Shown: positions 17,224-25,559 of the stretch, piece after piece
Position numbering within the stretch: position 1 is the first letter of the stretch
How the letters are laid out: each line of letters begins with the position of its first letter
Source of the DNA: CAG-1031 sp964391735
Lineage (GTDB): Bacteria > Bacteroidota > Bacteroidia > Bacteroidales > Muribaculaceae
Direction of reading: 5' to 3'
DNA length: 64,000 nt
NCBI GenBank assembly: GCA_964391735.1
Contig: CAYMNF010000001.1
Coordinates: forward strand, 1 to 64,000
Program-made: the position numbers and the translations under genes
The notes under the pieces: model-generated
Seen by the model: the letters and a program-made list of their open reading frames with translations, nothing else
What the model was told of the DNA's origin: nothing
The model's database searches: none

Positions 17224-18588
17224 ATGGCTATCAATATAGATGACACCTCACGCTTCGGCACTGAGGATAAAGAGGATATAATCATAAAGGCGGTCGGTGT
17301 CGGCGGCGGTGGAAACAACGCTATTGACCACATGTATCGCGAGGGGATACAGAATGTGTCGTTCGTCAACATAAACACCGACAAGATGTCGCTGCGACAC
17401 AGTGTCGTGCCGCAGACCCTGGTAATCGGCCCGGGCCTTGGGGCCGGCAACAAACCTGAGGTCGCACGCGAGTATGCCGAGGAGTGCGCTGAGGAGATTT
17501 CAAAGCTCTTTGATGACGGCACACAGATGGTATTCATCACCGCCGGTATGGGTGGTGGCACCGGCACCGGCGCCGCTCCCGTGGTTGCCCGCATCGCAAA
17601 GGAGCATGACATGTTGACCATCGGTATCGTAACCATTCCCTTTCTGTTTGAGGGGCCGGTGAAGATTTCCAAGGCCTTAGAGGGGGCAGATGAGATGGCT
17701 AAGTATGTCGATGCGCTGCTGGTTATCAACAATGAGCGTCTGACCGAGCTGTACCCCGACATGGACCTCATCAACGGGTTTGCCAAGGCTGATGATACCC
17801 TGGCAACAGCCGCCCGTTCAATCTCTGAACTGATCACTTGCACAGGTCGTATCAACGTCGACTTCAACGATGTCAACACCACGCTGCGTGACGGTGGCGC
17901 TGCCATTATCTCTACCGGGTATGGCGAGGGTGAGAATCGTGTCACCAAGGCCATTGAGGATGCTCTGCAATCTCCGTTGCTCAAGAACAGGGACATCATG
18001 GGCTCAAAGAAGTTGCTCTTCAACCTGTACTTCTCACAGACCAGCTCTGACGCATTCCGCATGGAGGAGGTCAACGAGCTCACTCAATTCGTTACCAACA
18101 TAGGCAGCAATGTCGATGTTATCTGGGGTCTGGCTTTTGACGATACCTTGGAGGATAAGGTGAAGATTACAATCCTGGCCGCAGGTTTTGATGTGTCGCT
18201 TGAGGATGAAGAGAAAGATTTCGTCAAGAAACGTACCGCAACCACTAAACCCCAAAGGCCCATCAATATCTTCGGGAAAAAGGAGAAGGAGGAGCCTAAA
18301 AAACCGCGTGAGGTTGCAGTTGACCACGACCGTATAGCACGTGAATACGGGCCCAAGATTCATCAACTCGAACCGGGTAAGGACCGCTCACGCTATGTTG
18401 TCCTCCGCCCTGAACAGTTTGATGACGATGCTGTAATTGAGTACCTCGAGAAGAATCCCACCGCCACGCGTGACAAAAAGAGTGTGGAACGGGTGCGCAA
18501 CAATGCCGGGGTAAATCCCGTGGCTGCCGGCGTAAATTGTGTTGGCAACCGTCCCAACAAACGCATTGATTTCTCTGAGCCCTTTTAA
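17224..18588 (+). CDS. ftsZ: Cell division GTPase FtsZ
   Basis: FtsZ is the tubulin-like GTPase that forms the Z ring. The 454-residue protein has GVGGGGNNAIDHM near residues 24-36, the tubulin signature GGGTGTGAAPVVA, and the synergy loop RINVDFNDVNTTLRDGG. The globular domain ends near residue 325. A charged linker of about 115 residues follows, finishing in RPNKRIDFSEPF, which may be the C-terminal peptide that binds FtsA. A 61-bp AT-rich spacer after ftsA is the longest within the dcw operon and may hold a secondary promoter, though no clear TAnnTTTG was seen. Confidence 0.97.
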   Translation: MAINIDDTSRFGTEDKEDIIIKAVGVGGGGNNAIDHMYREGIQNVSFVNINTDKMSLRHSVVPQTLVIGPGLGAGNKPEVAREYAEECAEEISKLFDDGTQMVFITAGMGGGTGTGAAPVVARIAKEHDMLTIGIVTIPFLFEGPVKISKALEGADEMAKYVDALLVINNERLTELYPDMDLINGFAKADDTLATAARSISELITCTGRINVDFNDVNTTLRDGGAAIISTGYGEGENRVTKAIEDALQSPLLKNRDIMGSKKLLFNLYFSQTSSDAFRMEEVNELTQFVTNIGSNVDVIWGLAFDDTLEDKVKITILAAGFDVSLEDEEKDFVKKRTATTKPQRPINIFGKKEKEEPKKPREVAVDHDRIAREYGPKIHQLEPGKDRSRYVVLRPEQFDDDAVIEYLEKNPTATRDKKSVERVRNNAGVNPVAAGVNCVGNRPNKRIDFSEPF

Positions 18589-18597
18589 TCTCTGTCT

Positions 18598-19200
18598 ATG
18601 ATTGATACATTGTTGCTGGACCTGGGTGGTGTCATTATGGACATAAACAAGGATGAGTGTGTTTTTAACTTTAAACAACTGGGTTTCAAGGATATAGATA
18701 CTTTTTTGGGAGAATATTCCCAAAAGGGGCCTTTTCTTGCTCTTGAGGCCGGCGAACTTTCTGCTGATGAGTTTCGCCAACATATCCATTCCATGATGCC
18801 TGTGGGTGTCAGTGACAGTGTCATCAACGAGGCTTTCGGCTCATTCCTGCTTGGAATCCCCATTGAAAGATTGCGGCAGTTGGAGAGGCTGCGGGGCAAA
18901 TACCGCATCTTCATGTTGTCAAACACCAACCCTATAATGTGGAATGACTACATTGCCCGCGCATTCCGCATTGACGGGAAGGAGCGGGAGGACTACTTTG
19001 ACGGGTTCGTAACTTCTTTCTCAACCGGATACAACAAGCCTGACCCCCATATTTTTCAAAAGGCGATAGAACAGTGCGGATTAATTCCTGAAAACACGCT
19101 GTTCTGTGACGACTCTCTCGCTAATTGTCAGGCAGCCGCTGAACTCGGGTTTCAGACAAGGCACATTACGGGTGACACCACATTCTGGCAAAATCTATAA
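18598..19200 (+). CDS. HAD-superfamily hydrolase (YihX-like subfamily IA phosphatase)
   Basis: A 200-residue cytoplasmic HAD-fold phosphatase. Motif I is LLLDLGGVIMDIN, the DLGGV form common in the YihX/haloacid-dehalogenase-like branch. Motif II is FMLSNTNP, motif III is NKPDPHIFQKAI and motif IV is FCDDSLANCQAA. Family members dephosphorylate sugar phosphates or nucleotides; the substrate here cannot be told from sequence. It lies 9 bp after ftsZ and 13 bp before ribF, so it is probably cotranscribed with the tail of the dcw operon. Confidence 0.85.
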   Translation: MIDTLLLDLGGVIMDINKDECVFNFKQLGFKDIDTFLGEYSQKGPFLALEAGELSADEFRQHIHSMMPVGVSDSVINEAFGSFLLGIPIERLRQLERLRGKYRIFMLSNTNPIMWNDYIARAFRIDGKEREDYFDGFVTSFSTGYNKPDPHIFQKAIEQCGLIPENTLFCDDSLANCQAAAELGFQTRHITGDTTFWQNL

Positions 19201-19213
19201 ATAAATCGTTGTC

Positions 19214-20128
19214 ATGAAGATTGTTAGCCGACCGGATACCACACATCGTCGCGTTGCTGCCATCGGGATGTTTGACGGGGTGCACAAAGGGCATCTGGCC
19301 CTGATTGAGTATGTGCGCCGTCAGGCCGAGCGGTTGCGGCTGGTGCCCTCGGTGGTGACTTTCCTGAATCATCCGCTAAAGGTCATACAGCCGGGGAAAG
19401 CACCGCGTAGGCTAACCTCAAATGCTCAGCGTGTAGAACGCCTTGCTGCCGCCGGCATACGCGATATCATTATGCTTGATTTCAATGAGAACCTCAGGCG
19501 CATGGACGCCGAGGTGTTTCTTTGGCATCTAAAGGAGGAATATGCCGTGGATGCTCTGGTGGTAGGTTTCAATAACCGTTTCGGGTTCGGACGTACAGGC
19601 GATATCAATCAGTATAAAGAGATTGGGCGTCGCTTGGGCATGGAAATCATTGAGGCTCCTGAGTTTAAACTTGATGACGGGGCTAAGATTAGCTCCTCCC
19701 GCATCAGAAATCTCATTGCCTCAGGCGATGTTGACAGGGCTGCTGAAATGTTGGGGTACGCCCCTGGTTTCAGTGGAAAAGTGATTGCGGGACGAAAATT
19801 GGGCCGCAGCTTAGGATTCCCGACCGCAAACCTGCAGCCTGACGACCCGAATAAACTGTTGCCGGCAGCCGGGGTATATGCCGTGGATGTGGTTATGCCT
19901 GACGGCACCAAGCATCGCGGCGTTATGAACATCGGTAACCGCCCTACGGTTGTCGAAAGCGAAGATATGTCTATTGAAGTGCATATAATAGACTATGAGG
20001 GGTGGTTGTATGGCGATGTCTTGGAGGTGGAGCTGCTTAAGCGTTTGCGCGATGAGAAGCATTTCCCTGATTTACAGGTACTTAAAAAGCAAATTTCTGA
20101 TGATGTCGCTGTTGCAAGCACAATATAA
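19214..20128 (+). CDS. ribF: Bifunctional riboflavin kinase / FAD synthetase RibF
   Basis: RibF phosphorylates riboflavin to FMN and adenylylates FMN to FAD. The 304-residue length is normal. The N-terminal nucleotidyltransferase domain shows IGMFDGVHKGHLALI (the HxGH-type motif), VVGFNNRFGFGRTGD and the SSSRIRNLI motif. The C-terminal kinase domain shows GRKLGRSLGFPTANL and GVMNIGNRPTV. It sits directly between the HAD phosphatase and the HD hydrolase, whose ATG immediately follows its stop codon. Confidence 0.95.
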   Translation: MKIVSRPDTTHRRVAAIGMFDGVHKGHLALIEYVRRQAERLRLVPSVVTFLNHPLKVIQPGKAPRRLTSNAQRVERLAAAGIRDIIMLDFNENLRRMDAEVFLWHLKEEYAVDALVVGFNNRFGFGRTGDINQYKEIGRRLGMEIIEAPEFKLDDGAKISSSRIRNLIASGDVDRAAEMLGYAPGFSGKVIAGRKLGRSLGFPTANLQPDDPNKLLPAAGVYAVDVVMPDGTKHRGVMNIGNRPTVVESEDMSIEVHIIDYEGWLYGDVLEVELLKRLRDEKHFPDLQVLKKQISDDVAVASTI

Positions 20129-20737
20129 ATGGCGGTTATGAACAGTTTTGAATCAAAAATTAATGGCCCTTTGCAGGCGCGGGCTCAGGCTATTGCCAAC
20201 GAGGCTTCAGCCGTGCATGCCGGTGTCAACCAGTTTTATGACAAGACGCTGCCATATTCTTTTCATCTTGAGAGTGTGGCAAAAAACACTGCGCGATATG
20301 CCGACAGGGTACTCGCTGATGATGCTGCCGATGAGTTGATTCTGGCAATCTGGTTTGGCGCGTGGTTCCATGATTCAATCGAGGATGCACGCTTGACGTA
20401 TAATGATGTCAGGAAGATTGCATCAAAATATTTATCTGACGAGTATGCCCTGCTTGCAACTGAGGTCGTCTATGCCCTGACAAATGAAAAGGGGCGCACG
20501 CGTGCCGAGCGGGCTGATGAACGCTACTACGACCTGATACGCAACACCCCATACGCCCCTTTGGTAAAAGTGGCAGACCGATTGGCGAATATTGAATATT
20601 CAGTGGGAAAGGGGCAGGCCGGGATGGCCGGGATGTATACCGCAGAGCTACCTCATTTTCTCGAAGCCGTTCAGGGTGGCCTTACACCAGTGCCTCAGGA
20701 GATGGTTGAGAGGCTGACGGCCCTCGTCAAAAGTTGA
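20129..20737 (+). CDS. HD-domain hydrolase, SpoT/Mesh1 hydrolase-like
   Basis: A 202-residue HD-fold protein. YSFHLESVAKNTARYADRV supplies the first His, WFGAWFHDSIEDARLTY supplies the HD pair plus the downstream ED, and LVKVADRLANIEYS supplies the last Asp. This His...HD...Asp layout, with the FHDSIED block, resembles the (p)ppGpp hydrolase domain of SpoT and Mesh1, but synthetase, TGS and ACT domains are absent. It could be a small alarmone hydrolase or another nucleotide phosphohydrolase. The start abuts the ribF stop codon; a second ATG at 20138 is also possible. Its 3' end overlaps the converging barrel gene by 11 bp. Confidence 0.75.
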   Translation: MAVMNSFESKINGPLQARAQAIANEASAVHAGVNQFYDKTLPYSFHLESVAKNTARYADRVLADDAADELILAIWFGAWFHDSIEDARLTYNDVRKIASKYLSDEYALLATEVVYALTNEKGRTRAERADERYYDLIRNTPYAPLVKVADRLANIEYSVGKGQAGMAGMYTAELPHFLEAVQGGLTPVPQEMVERLTALVKS

Positions 20738-21269
20738 TGCCGATTGAGACATTTACCATACTCAGTCCCCCTTTGATGACGGTACGGTTATTTTCGGGCC
20801 CAAAACTTTTCATCCCGTTATACAGATATCCCAAGCGCATGTAGCTTTGGAAATTATTGTTGCCGGCGAGGTTGAAACCTACTGACGGATTGATGAAGGG
20901 CACTGTCTGTCGGCTGTCATTGTCAACATTATCTATCGCCAACCCGAGGCGCAAGTCCAGAAAGCACAGCGTGGGACGGTGCCGAAAATTGGTCTGCAAT
21001 ATTGCATAGATAGGGAATGCGCGGCAGCTGTTGGAGGCCATCATGTTGATGCCCGCTCCCACACCGGCCATCTTCAGCAGACCGTTTGAGTACCCGAAGT
21101 TTGCATCAAGATTTATGGTTGTCATGTCGTGGCCCGTGAGGTCTATGGATGTGCCGATCTCGGCGCCCCACGCAAATTTTCCCTCGGCAAGGGCTGTCAA
21201 TCCCATACAGGCTGCCATTATACACAGCAGCACTCTTTGCTTAAGCCTACGTAACCGGCCCCCCTTCAT
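20727..21269 (-). CDS. Small outer-membrane beta-barrel protein, unknown function
   Basis: I do not recognise a specific family. The 180-residue product begins with a basic N-terminus and a hydrophobic signal peptide ending in GLTALAEG. Alternating strands follow, such as FAWGAEIGTSIDLTG, LCFLDLRLGLAIDN and GLSMVNVSIGINF, the last ending in an aromatic residue as outer-membrane barrels do. The signal peptide and periodic strands suggest an eight-stranded barrel. Its start overlaps the prmA stop codon by 4 bp, so the two are coupled. Confidence 0.7.
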   Translation of the reverse strand: MKGGRLRRLKQRVLLCIMAACMGLTALAEGKFAWGAEIGTSIDLTGHDMTTINLDANFGYSNGLLKMAGVGAGINMMASNSCRAFPIYAILQTNFRHRPTLCFLDLRLGLAIDNVDNDSRQTVPFINPSVGFNLAGNNNFQSYMRLGYLYNGMKSFGPENNRTVIKGGLSMVNVSIGINF

Positions 21270-22120
21270 TTCCCGGCGAATTTAAGATGCAGGCAAGCCC
21301 AGTTCTTGTCAGACGTTACCTTTTGGGTCTCCAGCCCTAAGGGCCGGGCAACTGCCTCTACCACCGGAACATCCTCAGTATAAAATCCGCTCAACAGCAC
21401 ATCTGCGCCGGGGGCGAGGGTGGCGGCATAGCGGGGAAGGTCTGCCGTAATAACATTGCGGTTGATGTTCGCGGTGAGGACTTGCACATCCTTATCGTCA
21501 GAGATGACCGAGGCATCTCCAAGCCGCACATCTATTTCAGGATGTTGGTTGGTGCGCACATTCTCAACAGCGTTGATATGGGCAAACTCATCAATCTCAA
21601 CGGCAATAACCGGGTCAGCACCGCACATGGCTGCCAAAATTGCCAATATCCCAGTGCCGGTACCCATATCCAACACCTTGCGACCCGCCATGGGCATGGA
21701 AAGCAGTGCACGGACTATCAGGGAGGTAGTGCTATGGTGGCCGGTCCCGAATGCCATTTTGGGGTCTATCACAATCTCATATCGGCATTGTGGATAATCC
21801 CGGTGAAAGGAGCTGTGGATCACGCACTCATCCCCGATAACCAGGGGTTGAAAATAGTTCTGCTCCCATTCGGCATTCCAGTCACGGCCTGTAATCAGGT
21901 TGTCATTGCCGGTGACAGTGACACCTGGCAGAGGAAAGCTTGCGATTATCTCAGCCACCGCCCGGGCGTCATACTGCTCTTGGCGAATATAAGCTGTCAG
22001 TCCCGTTGCGTCGGGCACAAAACTCTCATAGCCGGCATCTGCAAGCAGGGCTGCAAGGATGTCGGTTGCAACTTCGGTACACGGCGAAACCTCAAAGCGG
22101 GTTTCTATATAGTCGTTCAA
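21266..22120 (-). CDS. prmA: Ribosomal protein L11 methyltransferase PrmA
   Basis: PrmA trimethylates ribosomal protein L11 using S-adenosylmethionine. The 284-residue protein has the family arrangement: an N-terminal substrate-recognition domain and a C-terminal Rossmann methyltransferase. AFGTGHHSTTSLIVRALL and VLDMGTGTGILAILAA are the SAM-binding blocks, and VLTANINRNVI is the NPPY-like catalytic loop region. It is the fifth gene of a leftward operon that begins with small envelope proteins and ends with the barrel gene. Confidence 0.9.
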   Translation of the reverse strand: MNDYIETRFEVSPCTEVATDILAALLADAGYESFVPDATGLTAYIRQEQYDARAVAEIIASFPLPGVTVTGNDNLITGRDWNAEWEQNYFQPLVIGDECVIHSSFHRDYPQCRYEIVIDPKMAFGTGHHSTTSLIVRALLSMPMAGRKVLDMGTGTGILAILAAMCGADPVIAVEIDEFAHINAVENVRTNQHPEIDVRLGDASVISDDKDVQVLTANINRNVITADLPRYAATLAPGADVLLSGFYTEDVPVVEAVARPLGLETQKVTSDKNWACLHLKFAGK

Positions 22121-22158
22121 AACGTTACCGTAAAAAGTTTCTGCGTTCGCCGCCGCAA

Positions 22159-22464
22159 TTATCCTTTCAGCTTTTTAGTTTTACGGCGAGAACTTAAGTT
22201 TTTGATGAATTTAAAAGCCCGGCCTCCCCATTTTGCCACGGCAAAGGCTGTGCCCAAATAGGGGATGCTGTGGGTGAGGGTAGTGGCAGCTGATGTGGCT
22301 GTGTGCAACGTGTTGCTCCGCACTGATTTAACCTGTTGGTTAAGGCGCTCTTTGGCAAGCTCGCTGCAGGTGGCTATGTAGGCGCGACGATACCTGAGCT
22401 CTTCAATGGTATAGCCCTTCCAGTCCTCGGGCAACTCTGAGGGTTTCAGTTTTAAATTGCTCAT
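22159..22464 (-). CDS. Hypothetical protein (101 aa) of the holin/YtxH cassette
   Basis: Not recognised as a named family. The 101-residue protein has a charged N-terminal half (LPEDWKGYTIEELRYRRAY), a central Ala/Thr-rich segment (TATSAATTLTHSIPYLGTAF) that could associate with membrane, and a basic C-terminus (SSRRKTKKLKG). It starts 10 bp downstream of the holin-like gene and is followed by prmA. Constant linkage to holin-like and YtxH genes would suggest an envelope role; function is unknown. Confidence 0.65.
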   Translation of the reverse strand: MSNLKLKPSELPEDWKGYTIEELRYRRAYIATCSELAKERLNQQVKSVRSNTLHTATSAATTLTHSIPYLGTAFAVAKWGGRAFKFIKNLSSRRKTKKLKG

Positions 22465-22474
22465 TTCAAAAGGG

Positions 22475-22813
22475 TTATTTAAAGATTAGCTTGGAGATTA
22501 ATCTTGCTACCGGGTTGAAGATAAGTTGGCGCCTGAACACCACTGCAACCACCAGCAACAGTATGTAGAAGCCGGTAATGATGCTGTATGCCAATGCCAG
22601 ACCCAACCACTCGCCAATCCAGTTGGCAGCCGCCACGCTCAGGAAAAACAATATGGTCACACTAAAGACAAAACAAACCGTGAGGGTGATAAAGGTGGCA
22701 AAAAGAATGGATACTTTTTCGGCCAATGTCAGCTTGGTGTATTCCATCTTCAGGTCAAGATACTCGCGTATGTCAGCCCATAGTTTAGTGAATCCGTTCT
22801 CTTTGTCGGCCAT
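22475..22813 (-). CDS. Phage-holin-family membrane protein (Phage_holin_3_6 / DUF1469 type)
   Basis: A 112-residue inner-membrane protein with a charged N-terminal helix (LWADIREYLDLKMEYTKLTL) and two transmembrane helices at about residues 37-60 and 70-92. This is the topology of the Phage_holin_3_6 family. Despite the name, chromosomal members are not lysis proteins and are often found beside YtxH and DUF883-type proteins. No phage genes lie nearby. It is flanked by YtxH (60 bp upstream) and the 101-aa gene (10 bp downstream). Confidence 0.78.
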   Translation of the reverse strand: MADKENGFTKLWADIREYLDLKMEYTKLTLAEKVSILFATFITLTVCFVFSVTILFFLSVAAANWIGEWLGLALAYSIITGFYILLLVVAVVFRRQLIFNPVARLISKLIFK

Positions 22814-22873
22814 CGGTAATCTGCTTTTTGGGGTGGATATATATCGTTTTTCTTGTTTTTGGCATGGAAGCTA

Positions 22874-23074
22874 TTAATCGTCCATGCCGATTGTCAGCTC
22901 CTCAACAAGAGCATCAATCTCACGGTCGCTGCAATAAATGCCACGTTTGCGCAGGATTTTGCGAATGCGTGCGCGCATGTCACTGCCCTTCTCGGGGGTG
23001 AAAAGTACGGCGGCTCCTGCACCAACAATTGCTCCGCCCAAAAATGCGGCTATCAAGGTCAATGTATTGTTCAT
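22874..23074 (-). CDS. YtxH-domain protein, second copy
   Basis: A 66-residue protein with one N-terminal membrane helix containing glycine-rich LIAAFLGGAIVGAGAAVLFT, followed by PEKGSDMRARIRKILRKRG and an acidic C-terminus. The glycine-zipper helix with a FxPEKG turn is the YtxH signature, and YtxH proteins are often induced by general stress. It is a paralogue of 23223-23423 and shares the helix, the PEKG motif and the acidic tail. Confidence 0.78.
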   Translation of the reverse strand: MNNTLTLIAAFLGGAIVGAGAAVLFTPEKGSDMRARIRKILRKRGIYCSDREIDALVEELTIGMDD

Positions 23075-23222
23075 GGAGAAAAATATTTTAAGTGGTAAGT
23101 ATCAATAAGTTGCTTGTTAAATCTTCCACCGAAGGACACCCCCGGCAGAAAACCTGCTAAAGACAGATACACACGTGCAGGGCCGCAGTGTCTGCCGCCC
23201 ATGCACATGCTCTATGATATCT

Positions 23223-23423
23223 TTATTTATTCTCGATCTCTTCTGCTATCTCGTCAGCGAGCTCCTCGATGCGTGATTTTTTCAGCTTGATACCTTTCTT
23301 TTTCAGATATGCAGCAATATTCTCACGGGTAGCATCACCTTTCTCGGGGGCGAACAACAGGCCAACGGTTGCACCGGCTACGGCACCGCCAATAACAGCT
23401 AATACAATGTTTAACGGTCTCAT
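23223..23423 (-). CDS. YtxH-domain protein, first copy
   Basis: A 66-residue protein: a membrane helix with VLAVIGGAVAGATVGLLFAP, then EKGDATRENIAAYLKKKGIK and a highly acidic end (ELADEIAEEIENK). It is the same length as its neighbour 148 bp downstream, so a tandem duplication is likely. It is the promoter-proximal gene of the leftward operon. The upstream gap 23424-23606 (183 bp) is AT-rich; I saw no clear TAnnTTTG element in it. Confidence 0.78.
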   Translation of the reverse strand: MRPLNIVLAVIGGAVAGATVGLLFAPEKGDATRENIAAYLKKKGIKLKKSRIEELADEIAEEIENK

Positions 23424-23606
23424 CTCTAAGTGTTTAAAGGTTATATAATTATTTGATTTTCTTTCTCGTTCTTAAAACTTTATATCTATAACACCTTGTC
23501 GGGATGAAAGGTTCAATAGATATACACCGCTAAGATACAAATTTCTGCAAATATTCCCAAAGCCGTCTTTTTATTGAAGCTTGGATTTGGGGCAGATTTC
23601 TTTCCC

Positions 23607-24296
23607 TCAAAGGGGCAATGTATGCAGTAGGGTGAGACCGAAGGTGAGGGTGGAGTTGTATCGCGGAACGCTGAGGCCCTGATATTTTTTGCTGAAGGAG
23701 ATGATGCTGTAATAAAAGCGTGCCTCAGCCATGACCTCCCAATGCGGGGCAAACTGACAACCTATGCCGGCTCCCAAAAGCGGGGAGAGGTCAAAACGTT
23801 GGTCTCGTCGGCTGTCAAAGGGTACGTTCCCCGAATATTTTTCAGGCTCCTGAAACTCTGAATTTTCGGTGGGAGAAAGGGATAACTCATACCCCGAACG
23901 GTGCTGAGTGAGCCATACGCCAAACGCCACCCCGACATTCAGGAACCCATGCAGTCGCGAGGGGCCGAAACTAAAGGATGCCATAAGGGGCAGTTCCAAA
24001 TATCCGTTGCGTTGGGTGAAGCCCCATTCCCGCCCGAACATCGGGCCTCGTTGTTGTTTGTAGTTACGGGTCATGTACAGCAAGTCTCCCCGCACGGCTA
24101 ACCATGGGTTAATGGTGTAGCGCCCGGTGACCCCGCTGAACCACCCGGCAGCTGACTTGGTGCGCAGGTCATAGGCATATTGGGGAGAGCCTGACGGGCT
24201 ATTTGCGGTGGCACCACCTCCCAACCCGATGGCCCATTGAGCGTGCATCGGGATAAAATAAAGAATTAATAAGCTGAGTAATAGTAACTTCTTCAT
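23607..24296 (-). CDS. PorT-like outer-membrane beta-barrel protein
   Basis: A 229-residue secreted protein with a signal peptide (KKLLLLSLLILYFIPMHAQ) and alternating barrel strands. GLGGGATANSPSGSPQYAYD and WFSGVTGRYTINPWLAVRGD are early strands, and TLTFGLTLLHTLPL ends the protein. The fold is that of the outer-membrane beta-barrel/PorT family common in Bacteroidota. A specific function cannot be read from sequence. Its start overlaps the stop of the S41 lipoprotein gene by 4 bp. Confidence 0.75.
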   Translation of the reverse strand: MKKLLLLSLLILYFIPMHAQWAIGLGGGATANSPSGSPQYAYDLRTKSAAGWFSGVTGRYTINPWLAVRGDLLYMTRNYKQQRGPMFGREWGFTQRNGYLELPLMASFSFGPSRLHGFLNVGVAFGVWLTQHRSGYELSLSPTENSEFQEPEKYSGNVPFDSRRDQRFDLSPLLGAGIGCQFAPHWEVMAEARFYYSIISFSKKYQGLSVPRYNSTLTFGLTLLHTLPL

Positions 24297-25519
24297 TTTT
24301 GCCGAGTAAGATTTATTGCATCTTCAAGTTGGCTGAAGCCTGAGTCGGCTTTCAACAGCGAGAGATGGTCAGGTGTGACACCTACCCCCTCAAAAAGTTT
24401 TAACTCGGGGCCCATACGCATTTGCCATGTGGATGTGTGTACCGTCAATTTATTATCAGACGTTGAGAAACTGCCGGTATAAGCCACACGATAATCATAC
24501 ACCAACGGACCGGTGCATCCAAAGGTGCGTTCGCCGATTGATTGTCCATTGGGTAACATCATCACAGCCTGGGTGAACAATTCGGCTAATGAGCATGACC
24601 ATATATCGCACAGGGCCGTCACGGGAATGTCAGAGGGGAGGGTCCCTGTGGGGGCGGGGGCTATTTCAAAGGGTATCCACGCTGAGTAAGCCAAGGGATG
24701 CAGCCCCGACTTAGTGCGCGTCTTGCCAAGACGCAGAGGTTCGGGAGTGAGGTAGGCAAACAAAAAGGATAAATCAGTGGTGAACCCACCGGGATTGTTG
24801 CGCAGATCTATGATAACTCCCCGCAGATTTGTCTCGGGAGCGGTTACTTTTTCAATGAAGAATTGCCTGGCCTCCAATGCCTTAGGGTTATCGTGGGTGT
24901 CGTCTTTATAATCAGGGAATTCGTCAACCAAGGATATCACGGCAAATTGCGACACACGCAGGTATAGGATGTCACCGTCAATCAATCCGGATGTCACCTG
25001 CATGTCACCCGATGAGGTATAAGCGTTTGCGTTGTGCCATTGAGACAGTCGCCCCTCAGCCTGAAGACGCGCGTAGGTCTTTTGGAAATCCTCATCGGTC
25101 AATTTGGGATGATAATAATCACGCTTTTCTACCTCAGCCACCGCCGGATATACCGAAAAAATGTTGTTTTTCCCCGGCGCAGCCTTAGGGTTCACTCCAC
25201 GAATATTCAGGTGATGGTCTAACAGTGTGGCAGAAAGCTCATTGTAAAGCTTTGCCACAGTGTCGGTGCTGACATATTTTTCCCGATCGAGACTAACAAA
25301 TTTTGGGCGATACTTTGCGCGAATGCTTTCCCAGTCGGTGTCATCGTCACTCCAAAATACATAGCTCTGCTGCATGCCTGACCAGAACGCGTCAAATTGT
25401 TCGGTTAAGGTGGAGGCAGTGCGGTCCTCGGGACTGTATAACTCGTCGGCCTCAGAGCGGCAACCGCTCAGGCTGACAAGTGATAGTAATATTGCAGTAA
25501 GTAAAATTAATTTCCTCAT
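24293..25519 (-). CDS. S41-family peptidase-like lipoprotein
   Basis: A 408-residue secreted protein with a lipoprotein signal, LLSLVSLSGC, that should be lipidated at the Cys. The body matches tail-specific (S41) peptidases: a helical N-terminal domain (FDAFWSGMQQSYVFWSDDDT), then VIIDLRNNPGGFTTDLSFLF, the core strand-turn. The S41 nucleophile block is expected at the CDIWSCSLAELFTQAV segment, with Ser and Glu in a S-x-x-E arrangement. The SIGERTFGCTGP loop lacks the GKG lysine seen in C-terminal processing peptidases, so it may use a tricorn-like Ser-Glu arrangement or be inactive. The start at 25519 gives a proper signal peptide; longer frames overlap the upstream gene. Confidence 0.8.
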   Translation of the reverse strand: MRKLILLTAILLSLVSLSGCRSEADELYSPEDRTASTLTEQFDAFWSGMQQSYVFWSDDDTDWESIRAKYRPKFVSLDREKYVSTDTVAKLYNELSATLLDHHLNIRGVNPKAAPGKNNIFSVYPAVAEVEKRDYYHPKLTDEDFQKTYARLQAEGRLSQWHNANAYTSSGDMQVTSGLIDGDILYLRVSQFAVISLVDEFPDYKDDTHDNPKALEARQFFIEKVTAPETNLRGVIIDLRNNPGGFTTDLSFLFAYLTPEPLRLGKTRTKSGLHPLAYSAWIPFEIAPAPTGTLPSDIPVTALCDIWSCSLAELFTQAVMMLPNGQSIGERTFGCTGPLVYDYRVAYTGSFSTSDNKLTVHTSTWQMRMGPELKLFEGVGVTPDHLSLLKADSGFSQLEDAINLTRQK

Positions 25520-25559
25520 TATGACATTAAAACGCATTTTCGCTGCGTTTATTTTGTCC

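Noticed and set aside
17043..18083. Long open frame (346 codons) antisense to ftsZ
   Set aside because: It is the reverse-strand shadow of ftsZ; low-complexity Ser-rich content and no recognisable domain.
22475..22813. Prophage remnant suggested by the holin-like gene
   Set aside because: No other phage genes, attachment site or composition shift; chromosomal members of this family are common beside YtxH genes.
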